Source: Gemmobacter aquaticus | GTDB taxonomy: Bacteria > Pseudomonadota > Alphaproteobacteria > Rhodobacterales > Rhodobacteraceae | Assembly (NCBI RefSeq): GCF_007859075.1 | Contig: NZ_VOAK01000023.1 | Coordinates: forward strand, 62,001-126,000 | DNA: 64,000 nucleotides | Direction of reading: 5' to 3' | Shown: positions 43,449 through 52,324 of the stretch, piece after piece | Position numbering within the stretch: position 1 is the stretch's first letter | Layout of the letters: each line of letters opens with the position of its first letter | Translations under genes and position numbers: made by a program | Notes under the pieces: model-generated | Told to the model about the DNA's origin: nothing | The model's database searches: none | Seen by the model: only the letters and a program-made list of their open reading frames with translations

Positions 43449-43889
43449 ATGACCCGATTTGCCAAGACACCCGAGGCCCTTGCCCGGCTGACCCCCGAAC
43501 AATACCGCGTGACGCAGGAGAACGGCACCGAGCGGCCCTTCACCGGAGAATATGACCACCATTTTGAACCTGGCATCTATGTCGATATCGTTTCGGGCGA
43601 GCCGCTGTTCTCTTCGGCCCAGAAGTTCGACAGCGGCTGTGGCTGGCCTGCCTTCGCCCGCCCGATCGAACCGGCCCACGTGGTCGAAGTGCGCGACATG
43701 ACACATGGCATGATCCGCACCGAGGTCCGCTCAGCCGATGGCGACAGTCATCTGGGCCATGTCTTCCCCGATGGCCCGCGGGCATTGGGCGGCCTGCGCT
43801 ACTGTATCAACTCGGCCAGCCTGCGCTTCATCCCGAAAGACCGGATGGAAGCCGAGGGCTATGGCGCCTGGCTCGATCAGATCGACTGA
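43449..43889 (+). CDS. msrB: Peptide-methionine (R)-S-oxide reductase
   Basis: Reduces methionine-R-sulfoxide in proteins. The catalytic Cys is in [14 protein letters not shown] near residue 126 (typical RYCxNSxSL), and [23 protein letters not shown] with DSGCGWPAF carries a Cys that is the likely resolving residue in zinc-free members. The two C-x2-C zinc motifs of other MsrB proteins are absent, so this is the metal-free type. [31 protein letters not shown] is a typical N-terminus. Start at 43449; length 146. Confidence 0.95.
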   Translation: MTRFAKTPEALARLTPEQYRVTQENGTERPFTGEYDHHFEPGIYVDIVSGEPLFSSAQKFDSGCGWPAFARPIEPAHVVEVRDMTHGMIRTEVRSADGDSHLGHVFPDGPRALGGLRYCINSASLRFIPKDRMEAEGYGAWLDQID

Positions 43890-43920
43890 TTAGATCGACT
43901 GAGCGGACCCTGGGGGCGCC

Positions 43921-44784
43921 CTACTCCCACGTGCGGAAGAACTTGCCGGCGGGAGACAGCGTGAAGATCTCGCACCCGTCGGCGGTCACGCCCACGGAAT
44001 GTTCGTACTGGGCCGACAGCGACTTGTCGCGGGTCACGGCGGTCCAGTCGTCGGCAAGGATCTTCGTCTCGGGGCGGCCAAGGTTCACCATCGGCTCAAT
44101 CGTGAAGAACATGCCCTCTTCAAGCACGGGGCCAGACCCGGCGCGGCCATAATGCAGCACATTCGGCGGCGCGTGGAAGACCTGCCCCAGCCCGTGCCCG
44201 CAGAAATCGCGCACGACGGACATGCGGTTCGACTCGACATAGGCCTGAATGGCATGGCCGATATCGCCAAAGGTATTGCCGGGCTTCACGGCGGCAATGC
44301 CGCGCATCAGGCCTTCATGGGTAACCTCGATCAACCGTTCGGCCTTGCGGCCCAACTGACCGGCAGCATACATCCGGCTCGTATCGCCGTACCAGCCGTC
44401 GACGATCACCGTCACGTCGATGTTCAGGATATCGCCGTCGGCCAGAACCTTGGCCCCCGGAATTCCGTGACAGACCACATGGTTGACGCTGATACACGAG
44501 GCATGCTGATACCCCTTGTAGCCGATGGTGGCCGAGGTGACACCACGACGGTGCACTTCGTCGGTGATGAAGGCATCAAGCTCGGCCGTGGTGACGCCAG
44601 GCTTCACAAGGGGCGCAACCAGATCGAGGATTTCGGCCGCGACCTGCCCCGCCGCGCGCATGCCGGCAAAATCCGCTGGATCGTGGATCCGGATCCCGTT
44701 CTTGTTGACGCGGCCACGCAGTTCCTTCACGGCGCTGTCCCTTTCATTGCAGATTGGCCCTGTAGATATATCCAGAAGCGTCAT
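43921..44784 (-). CDS. map: Type I methionine aminopeptidase
   Basis: Removes N-terminal Met from nascent proteins. Two-metal ligands are visible: the substrate His in NHVVCHGIPG, Asp in LNIDVTVIVDGWYGDTSRM, His in CGHGLGQVFHAPPNVLHY, Glu in FTIEPMVN and Glu in AQYEHSVGV. From the ATG at 44784 (MTLLDISTG) the protein is 287 residues, slightly longer than E. coli Map (264) by an N-terminal stretch usual in this group. The frame runs on upstream to 45138 in antisense to the CinA-like gene and that part is rejected. Divergent from the CinA-like gene. Confidence 0.96.
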   Translation of the reverse strand: MTLLDISTGPICNERDSAVKELRGRVNKNGIRIHDPADFAGMRAAGQVAAEILDLVAPLVKPGVTTAELDAFITDEVHRRGVTSATIGYKGYQHASCISVNHVVCHGIPGAKVLADGDILNIDVTVIVDGWYGDTSRMYAAGQLGRKAERLIEVTHEGLMRGIAAVKPGNTFGDIGHAIQAYVESNRMSVVRDFCGHGLGQVFHAPPNVLHYGRAGSGPVLEEGMFFTIEPMVNLGRPETKILADDWTAVTRDKSLSAQYEHSVGVTADGCEIFTLSPAGKFFRTWE

Positions 44785-44856
44785 TTGGCCAGACCCGGGG
44801 CTTTGATTGCGCCGCCGACGCGCTATACCATGGATCCGACGCAAGCGGAGACTGCA

Positions 44857-45576
44857 ATGACCCACCCCACCGCCGCCATGCTGGTAATCGGCGACGAGAT
44901 CCTCTCTGGCCGCACCCGCGACAGCAACCTTCACCATCTGGCCGGAGAGTTGACGCAGCACGGCATCCGCCTGATGGAGGCGCGTGTGGTTGCCGATGAC
45001 CATGCCGACATTGCCGCCGCCGTGAATGCGCTGCGGGCGCGGTGGGATCATGTGTTCACCAGTGGCGGGATCGGGCCGACGCATGACGACATCACGGCGG
45101 ATGCGATCGCGGCGGCCTTTGGCGTCGGCATCTCGCACCGGGCGGATGCGATGGCACTGCTACAGGCACATTACGACCGGGCAGGCCTGCCGTTCAACGA
45201 GGCACGCCAGCGCATGGCCCGCATCCCCGACGGCGCGACACTGATCGACAACCCGATCAGCACCGCGCCCGGATTCACGCTGGGCAACGTGCATGTCATG
45301 GCGGGCGTTCCCAACATCTTTCAGGCCATGGTTGCAAGCGTCCTGCCCGGCCTGACCGGCGGCGCGCCACTCCTCAGCCAGTCCCTGCGGGTGAACCGGG
45401 GCGAAGGGGAAATCGCCGGCCCCTTCGGCGCGCTCGCGGCCGAGTTTCCGGACCTGTCGATGGGCTCTTACCCGTTCATCCAGAATGGGGCGCATGGCAC
45501 CAATCTGGTGATCCGCGGCACCGACGCAGGGCGCATTGATGCGGCCATGACCCGGCTTTGCGCGCTTGTCGCATGA
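44857..45576 (+). CDS. CinA-like molybdopterin-binding-domain protein
   Basis: A 239-residue protein consisting of the N-terminal (MoCF_biosynth) half of CinA only; the C-terminal deamidase half is absent. AMLVIGDEILSGRTRDSNLHHLAGEL, VFTSGGIGPTHDDITADAIAAAFG and LIDNPISTAPGFTLGNVHVMAGVPN are the family motifs. In E. coli and others this domain is an ADP-ribose pyrophosphatase or NMN-related enzyme; the exact activity is open here. The ATG at 44857 follows GCGGAG. Its stop is overlapped by the next gene (ATGA). Confidence 0.88.
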   Translation: MTHPTAAMLVIGDEILSGRTRDSNLHHLAGELTQHGIRLMEARVVADDHADIAAAVNALRARWDHVFTSGGIGPTHDDITADAIAAAFGVGISHRADAMALLQAHYDRAGLPFNEARQRMARIPDGATLIDNPISTAPGFTLGNVHVMAGVPNIFQAMVASVLPGLTGGAPLLSQSLRVNRGEGEIAGPFGALAAEFPDLSMGSYPFIQNGAHGTNLVIRGTDAGRIDAAMTRLCALVA

Positions 45577-46280
45577 CACCTGCTGAGCTTGCCACCGTGA
45601 TGGACCACACTTGGCCCGCAGCGCGGCAGGTTCAGGTTGGCCCCTGCACGCTGCGGATCGGTGCGGGTGGCGGCCAGCGTGTCAGTGCGACCAGCCTGGA
45701 GGGCGATTGGCAAGAGGCTGATCTTGATGCCGCCGAGGCCGCAATGGATGGGGCAGGACAGCCCCGGCTATGGGTGGTGCGGCAGGGACAGATCGCGCTC
45801 GACGCTGCACTGGCCGCGCGTGGCTACCGCATCAACGATCCGGTCGTGGCCTATGCAGCGCCTGTGGAGCAAATCGCCGCCGAGGTCAGCCCGATGGCAG
45901 CTTTCCTTCACTGGCCACCACTCGCCATCGCCCGCGATATCTGGGCAGAGGGCGGGATCGGGCCCGCGCGCGTCGCAGTGATGGAGCGGGTCACCGGGCC
46001 AAAAACGGCCATCCTGTCGCGGGCCGATGACACACCATCGGGCGCGGCCTTTGTCGCGATCTGCGATAAAACTGCAATGCTGCATGCGCTGGAGGTGCGT
46101 CCCGACATGCGGCGCCACGGATCCGGGGCGGCGTTGCTTCATGCGGCGGCGAACTGGGCGCGGGATCAGGGCGCGCAAGTCTTCAGCCTTGTCGTGACCG
46201 AGCGGAACGCTGCGGCCCGAAAGCTCTATGAAAAGGCCGGTCTTCAGCAGGTCGGCGGCTATCACTACAGGGTGCTATAA
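45573..46280 (+). CDS. GNAT family N-acetyltransferase
   Basis: A 235-residue protein; the first 110 residues are a degenerate GNAT-like half (VGPCTLRIGAGGGQRVSATSLEGDWQEADL) and the second half is an intact domain with the acetyl-CoA loop EVRPDMRRHGSGAALLHAAANWARDQGAQVFSL and the closing VTERNAAARKLYEKAGLQQVGGYHYRVL. Such double GNAT proteins occur as enzymes for small amines or peptides; substrate unknown. Start coupled to the CinA-like gene by a four-base overlap, and the next gene begins 3 bases after its stop. Confidence 0.88.
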   Translation: MTPAELATVMDHTWPAARQVQVGPCTLRIGAGGGQRVSATSLEGDWQEADLDAAEAAMDGAGQPRLWVVRQGQIALDAALAARGYRINDPVVAYAAPVEQIAAEVSPMAAFLHWPPLAIARDIWAEGGIGPARVAVMERVTGPKTAILSRADDTPSGAAFVAICDKTAMLHALEVRPDMRRHGSGAALLHAAANWARDQGAQVFSLVVTERNAAARKLYEKAGLQQVGGYHYRVL

Positions 46281-46283
46281 GTG

Positions 46284-47222
46284 ATGCGGCGTTTCGTCAT
46301 GCTTGCCTTGGGTCTTGCCTTTGCGCTGCCCGGCCATGCGCTGACACCCGATTTCGGGGCAGCGGCGCAGTTGACCCATCAGGACACCGAAGAGGCCACG
46401 TCCGCCCGCATCGCAACCGGCGCCTGGGCATCCGGCGTGGTGCCCGAGCGTCTGGTCGAGGGGAATGTCGAGACTTTTGCCTGGAAGATCGAGACGGACG
46501 CGACAACCCATGCCCTGATGACGCGACTGGCCGCGCAGTTGCAGGCCGAAGGCTGGACCACGCTGTTTGCCTGCGAAACAAGGGCCTGTGGCGGCTTCGA
46601 TTTTCGCTATTCCCTACCCATCGTGCATGAACCCGACATGCACGTCGATCTGGGCGACTTCCGTTATCTGGCTGCCGAACGCGAAGGGGCGGTGCTCTCG
46701 CTGCTGGTCAGCCGTGCGCGGCAGAACGCCTTTGCCCAGATGACGCTGGTCGCACCCGGCGCGATCGAGGTCACGCCCACGCCAGAGCGGCAGACGCCCG
46801 AGGATAGCGCACCGGCGGCCTCGGCTGGGTCAAGTGATCTTGCGCCCCGGCTCTTGCAGCAGGGCAGTGTGGTGCTGGACGATCTGGTGTTTGCCTCGGG
46901 CAAGGGGCAGCTTGCGCCGGGCGACTACCCGTCGCTGCGCGCGCTGGCTGATTTCCTGCAGCAGAACGCCGCGGCTGAAATCGCCCTTGTCGGTCATACC
47001 GATGCGACCGGCAGCTTGCAGGGCAATATCGCGCTGTCGCGCGACCGCGCGCAGGCCGTGCGGCAAGCACTGATCGACCTCGGCGCCCCGGCCGGGCGCA
47101 TTGCTGCCGAAGGCGTCGGCCATCTGGCACCGCTGGTGTCGAACCTGACGCCAGAGGGGCGCGCGAAAAACCGAAGGGTCGAGGCCATGCTGACCTCGAC
47201 CCGGATCGATGCCACGCCCTGA
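46284..47222 (+). CDS. OmpA-domain outer membrane/periplasmic protein
   Basis: Exported protein of 312 residues: signal peptide MRRFVMLALGLAFALPGHA, an alpha/beta region of about 150 residues with one Cys pair (TLFACETRACGGF), a proline-rich linker (VTPTPERQTPEDSAPAASA), and a C-terminal OmpA domain (VLDDLVFASGKGQLAPGDYPSL, then LVGHTDATGSLQGNIALSRDRAQAVRQAL and AEGVGHLAPLVSNLTPEGRAKNRRVEAML) that binds peptidoglycan. The first part resembles DUF4892-like domains found with OmpA ends. Start at ATG 46284; a GTG three bases earlier is possible. Last gene of the cinA-GNAT run. Confidence 0.88.
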   Translation: MRRFVMLALGLAFALPGHALTPDFGAAAQLTHQDTEEATSARIATGAWASGVVPERLVEGNVETFAWKIETDATTHALMTRLAAQLQAEGWTTLFACETRACGGFDFRYSLPIVHEPDMHVDLGDFRYLAAEREGAVLSLLVSRARQNAFAQMTLVAPGAIEVTPTPERQTPEDSAPAASAGSSDLAPRLLQQGSVVLDDLVFASGKGQLAPGDYPSLRALADFLQQNAAAEIALVGHTDATGSLQGNIALSRDRAQAVRQALIDLGAPAGRIAAEGVGHLAPLVSNLTPEGRAKNRRVEAMLTSTRIDATP

Positions 47223-47229
47223 GCGCGGA

Positions 47230-48135
47230 TTACCAGTTGTCGGGACCCTTCTCGATGAAGCGCCGGGCCAGAAAATCAATGAAAGCCCGCACCTTGGGCT
47301 GGGTAAAGCGGCCCGGTGGATAGACTGCGTAGATGCCCAGCATCTCGACCGGCAGACCCGGAATCGCCTCTTCGACCTGGCCCTTGCGCATTGCATCGGC
47401 GTAAAGGAACGACGGCAGATACGCGATGCCCAAGCCCGCGATGGCTGCATTCAGCAGCGACTGCCCGTCATTCACCGTCAGCCATCCGTTCGAGCGGACC
47501 TGGCGCCGCTCGCCCGAGGGCGCGGTCACCTTCCAGACATTGCCATTGGCCTGATTGGAGTAGTGCAGAAGCTTGTGCTCGTTCAGATCGTCGATCTTCA
47601 TCGGACGCCCGAACTTCTGGAAGTAGGACGGCGCGCCGATCATCCGCTTGGAGGTCTCGGTCAGCTTGCGCGCACGCAGGCTCGAATCCTCCAGTTCCCC
47701 GACACGAATCGCCATGTCGAAACCTTCGGAGATCAGTTCGACGTAGCGGTTGTTCAGCACCATGTTGACGGTGATCTCGGGGTATTCCTGCAGGAACTCT
47801 CCCAGAACCGGCGAAAGAAGGTTCACGCCGAAATCCGTGGCGACCGAGAGGCGCAAAAGCCCCGAGGGCGCCGATTGCATGGAGGTGACCAAGGCATCCG
47901 CCTCACCTGCGTCATTCAGCACCCGGCGGGCACGATCATAATACGCCAATCCGATCTCGGTCGGGCTGACACGGCGTGTCGTGCGATTCAGAAGCCGCGC
48001 CCCAAGACGGGCTTCAAGCGCCGAGACGTGTTTCGAGACGGCGGATTTGGAAATCCCCATCTTCTTGGCCGCATCCGTGAACCCCCCCTGATCCACGACG
48101 GTGGCGAAGGCTTCCATCTCGGTCAGTCGGTCCAT
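47230..48135 (-). CDS. LysR family transcriptional regulator
   Basis: 301-residue LTTR. The N-terminal helix-turn-helix is MEAFATVVDQGGFTDAAKKMGISKSAVSKHVSALEARLGARLLNRTTRRVSPTEIG, followed by the linker helix and a periplasmic-binding-protein-type ligand domain (PSGLLRLSVATDFGVNLLSPVLGEFLQEYPEITVNMVLNNRYVELISEGFDMAIRVGELEDSSL). This is the DsdC/AaeR-like group often linked to aromatic or redox genes; ligand unknown. A 313 bp gap separates it from the secretion locus gene upstream, so regulation could involve either side. Convergent with the OmpA gene by 8 bases. Confidence 0.92.
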   Translation of the reverse strand: MDRLTEMEAFATVVDQGGFTDAAKKMGISKSAVSKHVSALEARLGARLLNRTTRRVSPTEIGLAYYDRARRVLNDAGEADALVTSMQSAPSGLLRLSVATDFGVNLLSPVLGEFLQEYPEITVNMVLNNRYVELISEGFDMAIRVGELEDSSLRARKLTETSKRMIGAPSYFQKFGRPMKIDDLNEHKLLHYSNQANGNVWKVTAPSGERRQVRSNGWLTVNDGQSLLNAAIAGLGIAYLPSFLYADAMRKGQVEEAIPGLPVEMLGIYAVYPPGRFTQPKVRAFIDFLARRFIEKGPDNW

Positions 48136-48448
48136 GGCTGTCCCCCTCGCGGCTCGAGCTTTCTACCCTGATCTCTGACGCCGGAATCGGGCGAGATCGG
48201 GGCAAGGACGCGACGAGTTAGGGGTTTTGTGAGGGATCGTTGGTGGCACGGAAACAAAAGAGGGGGGCGCCAACGCGTATCCAGACCTTCGGATGTCAGC
48301 CAAGAATCACGCAATGAAGAACCGGGCGACACGTGCTCCGAGGCCGAAAGCCTTGAAACAACACCGATATTTTCGTTTATTTCTAGATGGTTAATTGGAA
48401 CTGGCATTTCCTGACACCCGGTCGGGATGAAACGGCTTCCAATACCGC
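48136..48448. other. 313 bp gap between LysR gene and secretion locus
   Basis: No gene is supported; short frames here are low in coding signal. The right side (48350-48400) is AT-rich (ATATTTTCGTTTATTTCTAGATGG), a reasonable place for a promoter or terminator, and it lies just past the 3' end of the minus-strand secretion genes. Confidence 0.45.
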
Positions 48449-49219
48449 TCAGGTCTTTCGGAAGATGCGGATACGGTCATTTCGACGCGCAGGTCCAGCG
48501 GGGGTGGCCGCTGCCCCGTTTGTCAGCGGCGTCAACGCCATATTCAGCCGCAACAACCGATCGCCCGGGCCTGCACCATGCAGGCTGACCATCGTCCCTG
48601 CAGCCCGCACGCGGCCTGCCTCGGCAAAGTCGGCCTCAACGCTCAGCCTGTTGCGGCCGTCGGGCTCTTCGATCCACATGCGCAATTCAGACAGCGGGCG
48701 GAACCCGCCATGGCTGCCCAGAAACATGCCCGGCGGCGCGATCTGCCCGCTGGTCGGGTCTTGCAGCATGATCCGGGGGCGGCCAGAGCGCGGCGTCAGC
48801 ATCAGCCCGCCGATCGCCAGATCGGGCGTGTCGCCCTCGACCCACGCGCCAAAGCGGGCCGCGCGGTCGCCGTAGCCCGAAAGGTGAACGACATAGTCTG
48901 CGCCCAGTCGTGTATCGGGGGCGGGATCGGGGCCACGCTGCGAAAGATAGGTCAGGTCGATGCCGCCGCGCGGCCTGCCATCTGCCCGTGGGGTGGAGAT
49001 CTCGATTCCCAGAACGGCGGGTTGGCCGCAGCGGATCACGCAGAATTCGCCCGGCTCGGTCAATGCGCCCGACAGGTTCCCCGGCTCGAACATCAGCGTG
49101 ACGGCATGGCGCGATGCCGCAGGCACGATTGGCCGGATGATCGCATCGGCGGCCTCGCCTTCGGGAGCAACAAAGGTCAGCGTCAGGATGCCCGGCTGCA
49201 ACTTCACGGTTTCATACAT
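48449..49219 (-). CDS. Unknown partner gene of the type I secretion locus, 256 aa
   Basis: No family recognised. Beta-rich throughout with no signal peptide or membrane segment. Readable features: YETVKLQPGILTLTFVAPEGE, SRHAVTLMFEPGNLSGALTEPGEFCVIRCG, YLSQRGPDPAPDTRLGADYVVHLSGYG, MFLGSHGGFRPLSELRMWIEEPDGRN. The alternation of strands and the G-S-H-G-G motif hint at a jelly-roll or lectin-like fold, perhaps binding a glycan or an exported partner. It follows the HlyD gene by 30 bases on the same strand, so it is almost surely part of this secretion unit. Cytoplasmic location is inferred from the absence of a signal. Confidence 0.72.
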   Translation of the reverse strand: MYETVKLQPGILTLTFVAPEGEAADAIIRPIVPAASRHAVTLMFEPGNLSGALTEPGEFCVIRCGQPAVLGIEISTPRADGRPRGGIDLTYLSQRGPDPAPDTRLGADYVVHLSGYGDRAARFGAWVEGDTPDLAIGGLMLTPRSGRPRIMLQDPTSGQIAPPGMFLGSHGGFRPLSELRMWIEEPDGRNRLSVEADFAEAGRVRAAGTMVSLHGAGPGDRLLRLNMALTPLTNGAAATPAGPARRNDRIRIFRKT

Positions 49220-49248
49220 GGCTCAAACTCTCTGGTCGCGCGATCAGC

Positions 49249-50580
49249 CTATTCTTCCCGCATGGCGCTTTGCAGGCGCCGCGACAAGGGCCCCACCAGA
49301 TAATTCAGCGCCGTGCGCTGTCCCGTCGGCAGGATCACCGAGGCCGTCATGCCAGCAACCAGCCGCGCACGCTGTTCCTCGGGCAGAGTCGTCTCGTCCA
49401 GCCGGACCCGCGCCTCGTAATAATCGGCACGCGTGTAGGGATCGATGATCCGGTCGCGAGACAGGGTCACAAGTTGGCCATCGGCGGGCGGCAGGTCCAG
49501 CGACTGGAACGCCGGGAAGGTCACCATCGCCGCGGTGCCCGGAAGGATGCCATCGATATCGTTCGGCGAGACGCGGGCGGTGATGATGTACTCGTCCTCG
49601 GACGGGGCGATTTTCATGATCGTATCGCCGCCACGGATGACGGCCCCCACGGTGCCCAGCGTGCTTTCCTGCACCGTCCCCGCCACAGGGGCCCGGATTT
49701 CGACCCGCTTGAGCGAATCGTCCGTCACGATGAGATCGCGCTCCAAGGCGCGGATCTCGCGCGTCACATCCTCAAGCGTCTCGACCGCGAGGCGGCGATA
49801 TTCCTGCTCCAATTGCGCGATCTGCAGGCGGAAGCCTGCAATCGCCTGACGGATACGGGAAATCTCGATGTCGGACTGGGCGACACGTTCTTCCAGCGAC
49901 AGCGTTTCTTGCTCAAGCGCGGTGACCTTTGCCTGCCCGGTCAGGCCCTTGGCGCGAAGCGCGCGCTGGTCCTCAAGGTCGGCGCGGACCAGGTCCGTCT
50001 CGCGCAGCGCGATTCCGCGGCGCACCTCATTGGCACGAATCTCTGCCTCGGACTGGGCGATGTTGGTTTCAAGCAGTTCGCGCGCCTGTGCGAGTTCCCG
50101 GCGTTGCAGATCGAAGTGACGCCTTTCGTTCTCGGCGATGCGCGCGACGACCGGATTTGCTGCGATCTGGGCCTGCAATTCCGGCGAAAAGGCCAGATCA
50201 GAGGTTAAGGTCATCTCGGCCTCAAGCCGTTCTTGCCGGGCGCGGTTGCCCCAAAGCTGCGTGCGGAACAACTCGGCCGAGGCGGCATTGGCCGTGGAAT
50301 CGAGCCGCACGAGCAGATCCCCCGCCTCAACCTGCTGCCCGTTGCGCACGAAGAACTCGCGCACAATGCCGCCTTCAAGGTGCTGGATCAGCCGCGTCGT
50401 ATTGGCGTTTTCCAGCACGCCTTGCGAGACGACCGCACTGTCCAGCCGCGCGATGGCCAGCCAGCCACCAACGATGCCGAAACACACCAGGATCGTGACA
50501 TTCGCCGCTCGCAGCGAACGGTGCAGCATGCGGTCACAGGTCGCCAGCGCGGGTGAGGTGGATGTGGCCTGCATTGTCAT
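49249..50580 (-). CDS. HlyD-type type I secretion membrane fusion protein
   Basis: Periplasmic adaptor of a type I secretion system, 443 residues. One membrane helix (ILVCFGIVGGWLAIARL, about 30-46) is followed by the barrel-sandwich half LENANTTRLIQHLEGGIVREFFVRNGQQVEAGDLLVRLD with the P-x-x-G(G)-I-V motif, two long coiled-coil helices (about 140-290, many Arg/Glu/Leu), and APVAGTVQESTLGTVGAVIRGGDTIMKIAPSED closing the barrel. It matches the PrsE/PrtE/RsaE-type adaptors of RTX exporters. The start overlaps the stop of the ABC gene by four bases (ATGA). Confidence 0.92.
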   Translation of the reverse strand: MTMQATSTSPALATCDRMLHRSLRAANVTILVCFGIVGGWLAIARLDSAVVSQGVLENANTTRLIQHLEGGIVREFFVRNGQQVEAGDLLVRLDSTANAASAELFRTQLWGNRARQERLEAEMTLTSDLAFSPELQAQIAANPVVARIAENERRHFDLQRRELAQARELLETNIAQSEAEIRANEVRRGIALRETDLVRADLEDQRALRAKGLTGQAKVTALEQETLSLEERVAQSDIEISRIRQAIAGFRLQIAQLEQEYRRLAVETLEDVTREIRALERDLIVTDDSLKRVEIRAPVAGTVQESTLGTVGAVIRGGDTIMKIAPSEDEYIITARVSPNDIDGILPGTAAMVTFPAFQSLDLPPADGQLVTLSRDRIIDPYTRADYYEARVRLDETTLPEEQRARLVAGMTASVILPTGQRTALNYLVGPLSRRLQSAMREE

Positions 50581-52277
50581 GCCCCCACCCGCTCGGGCGT
50601 GCCCGCCACATGCGACAACAGTGGGTTCCCCGCCGTGGTCAGGCGCCCCAGCATGTCATCACGGGTGCTGAACGAATGCATGTAGCCATCCATGATCACC
50701 AGAATATAGTCGCATATTCCCAGAAGGTTGGCCTTATGCGTGCTGAAGAAGACGGTCGATCCGGCGCGCTTCAGCTCTGTCAGGCTGTAGACGAGGTTCT
50801 TTTCCCCCTCGGCATCAAGGGCAGAGTTTGGCTCGTCCAATACAAGAACCTTGGGCATGCGAAAGAAGGCCCGCGCGAGGGCAATACGCTGCCGCTGCCC
50901 GCCAGACAGCGGGGCTCCACCGTCCTGAAGCCTGAAGTCGAGCCCGCGCCCCCGCCCTTGCACGATATCGAGGGCACCAGCCATGCGCAGCGCATCGGTC
51001 ACAGCATCGGTCTCAACCGGGTCATAGGCGGCAAAGCGGGTGACGTTCTGCCAGATCGTACCGGGCAAAAGGTCCATGCCCTGCGGCAGATAGCCGGTTG
51101 CAGGGCCATGCTGGTGAGCGGGCCAGGTTTCGAGCGGGAAGCCATCGATCTTGATGGTGCCGGATGACGGACGCGCAGCGCCCGACAGAAGCCGCATCAG
51201 GGTTGATTTCCCCGCGCCGCTTGGCCCGACCACGCCGACAATCGAGCCTGCCGGAACCTCGAACCGGATGCCGGACAGAACCGCCTTGCCGTCCGCCCCC
51301 ATGAACACCACGTTCTCGCAGGACACATGGCCCTGCATGGCGGGCAATGCTGTCATCGGCTCGGCCGGCGCATCCGCCAGAACGACGTCCAGCCGCTCGG
51401 CCGCAGCGCGCAGTTCATAAAGCACCGACCAGTTCCGCGCGACCGAGACGACTGGCCCCACCCCGCGCATCATCACGATAAAGGCTGCCATCCCGGCCGT
51501 GGCCGAGACCTGCTCCAGCAGGTAGAGCGTGGCGCCGGTCCCCACCAGAATGACCAGTTGCGCCTGTTGCAGCACGCTGATCGCGCTGTCGAGAATACCC
51601 GCGCGCCCATGACCGCGCAGGACGATGTCCGATGCCCGATCCTCCAGATCAGCCCACTCTCGGCGCACGCCGGGCAGAATGTTCATGGCGCGGATCGTCT
51701 CACGCCGGGTGGCGGTCGAGAGGCCGAAGGAAAAGGCCTGATCCTCATGCCCGCGCGACTCGGCCCGCACGGATTTCCAGATTGACCGCGCCCGCGCGCT
51801 GAGCAGGGCAAGCACGGCGATATAGGCCAGCGCAACCAGACCGAAGACCGGATGCAGGATGAACAGCACCGCGATGAATACCGGCGACAGGCTTGCATCC
51901 ATCATCGACTTGATCAGCGTGCCTGTCAGCCCGTCGCGCAACGTGCCGATATCGCCATAGGCACGAAACGCCTCGGGTCGGTCGCCGCGATGGACGGCAT
52001 CGAAGACGCCCTCTCTCAACTCATGGTCGATTCTGTATCCGATGGCCTGCAGCGCATTGGTCCGGTAATGATCCAGCATTCCCCAGACGACCAGAAGAAA
52101 GGCAATCAGCGCAGAAATGAACCCCAGTGTCTCCCAACTGTGGCTGGTATAGACACGCTCCGTGACCTGCATCATGTAAATGAATGGTGTCAGCGCCAAC
52201 AACGTGATGAATACGCTGTGCAGCCAGATCCGGACATAGCCGCCACGGGCATTCTGGATTACAGAGGAAACCGTCAT
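50577..52277 (-). CDS. Type I secretion ABC transporter (permease/ATPase)
   Basis: Half-transporter of 566 residues. About six membrane helices in the first 300 residues (SVFITLLALTPFIYMMQVTERV and following), then a complete ATPase: Walker A GPSGAGKSTLMRLLSGA, Q-loop GYLPQGMDLLPG, signature LSGGQRQRIALARAFF, Walker B VLVLDEPNSALD, and FSTHKANLLG (H-loop). The PrtD/RsaD/AprD family exports RTX proteins with C-terminal signals. No peptidase domain, so the substrate is not cleaved. The gene is divergent (44 bp) from the SapC-like gene and drives the adaptor and unknown gene. Confidence 0.93.
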   Translation of the reverse strand: MTVSSVIQNARGGYVRIWLHSVFITLLALTPFIYMMQVTERVYTSHSWETLGFISALIAFLLVVWGMLDHYRTNALQAIGYRIDHELREGVFDAVHRGDRPEAFRAYGDIGTLRDGLTGTLIKSMMDASLSPVFIAVLFILHPVFGLVALAYIAVLALLSARARSIWKSVRAESRGHEDQAFSFGLSTATRRETIRAMNILPGVRREWADLEDRASDIVLRGHGRAGILDSAISVLQQAQLVILVGTGATLYLLEQVSATAGMAAFIVMMRGVGPVVSVARNWSVLYELRAAAERLDVVLADAPAEPMTALPAMQGHVSCENVVFMGADGKAVLSGIRFEVPAGSIVGVVGPSGAGKSTLMRLLSGAARPSSGTIKIDGFPLETWPAHQHGPATGYLPQGMDLLPGTIWQNVTRFAAYDPVETDAVTDALRMAGALDIVQGRGRGLDFRLQDGGAPLSGGQRQRIALARAFFRMPKVLVLDEPNSALDAEGEKNLVYSLTELKRAGSTVFFSTHKANLLGICDYILVIMDGYMHSFSTRDDMLGRLTTAGNPLLSHVAGTPERVGA

Positions 52278-52324
52278 GGGAAATCCCGTTCTACTCTAGC
52301 GTCAGGGATCACAACTGGAAGGTG

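Noticed and set aside
43870-43905. Direct repeat GATCGACTGA around the msrB stop
   Set aside because: Only a 10 bp duplication; no sign of a mobile element or site.
43999-44856. Upstream extension of the CinA-like frame
   Set aside because: Lies antisense to map; the family N-terminus and a ribosome site fix the start at 44857.
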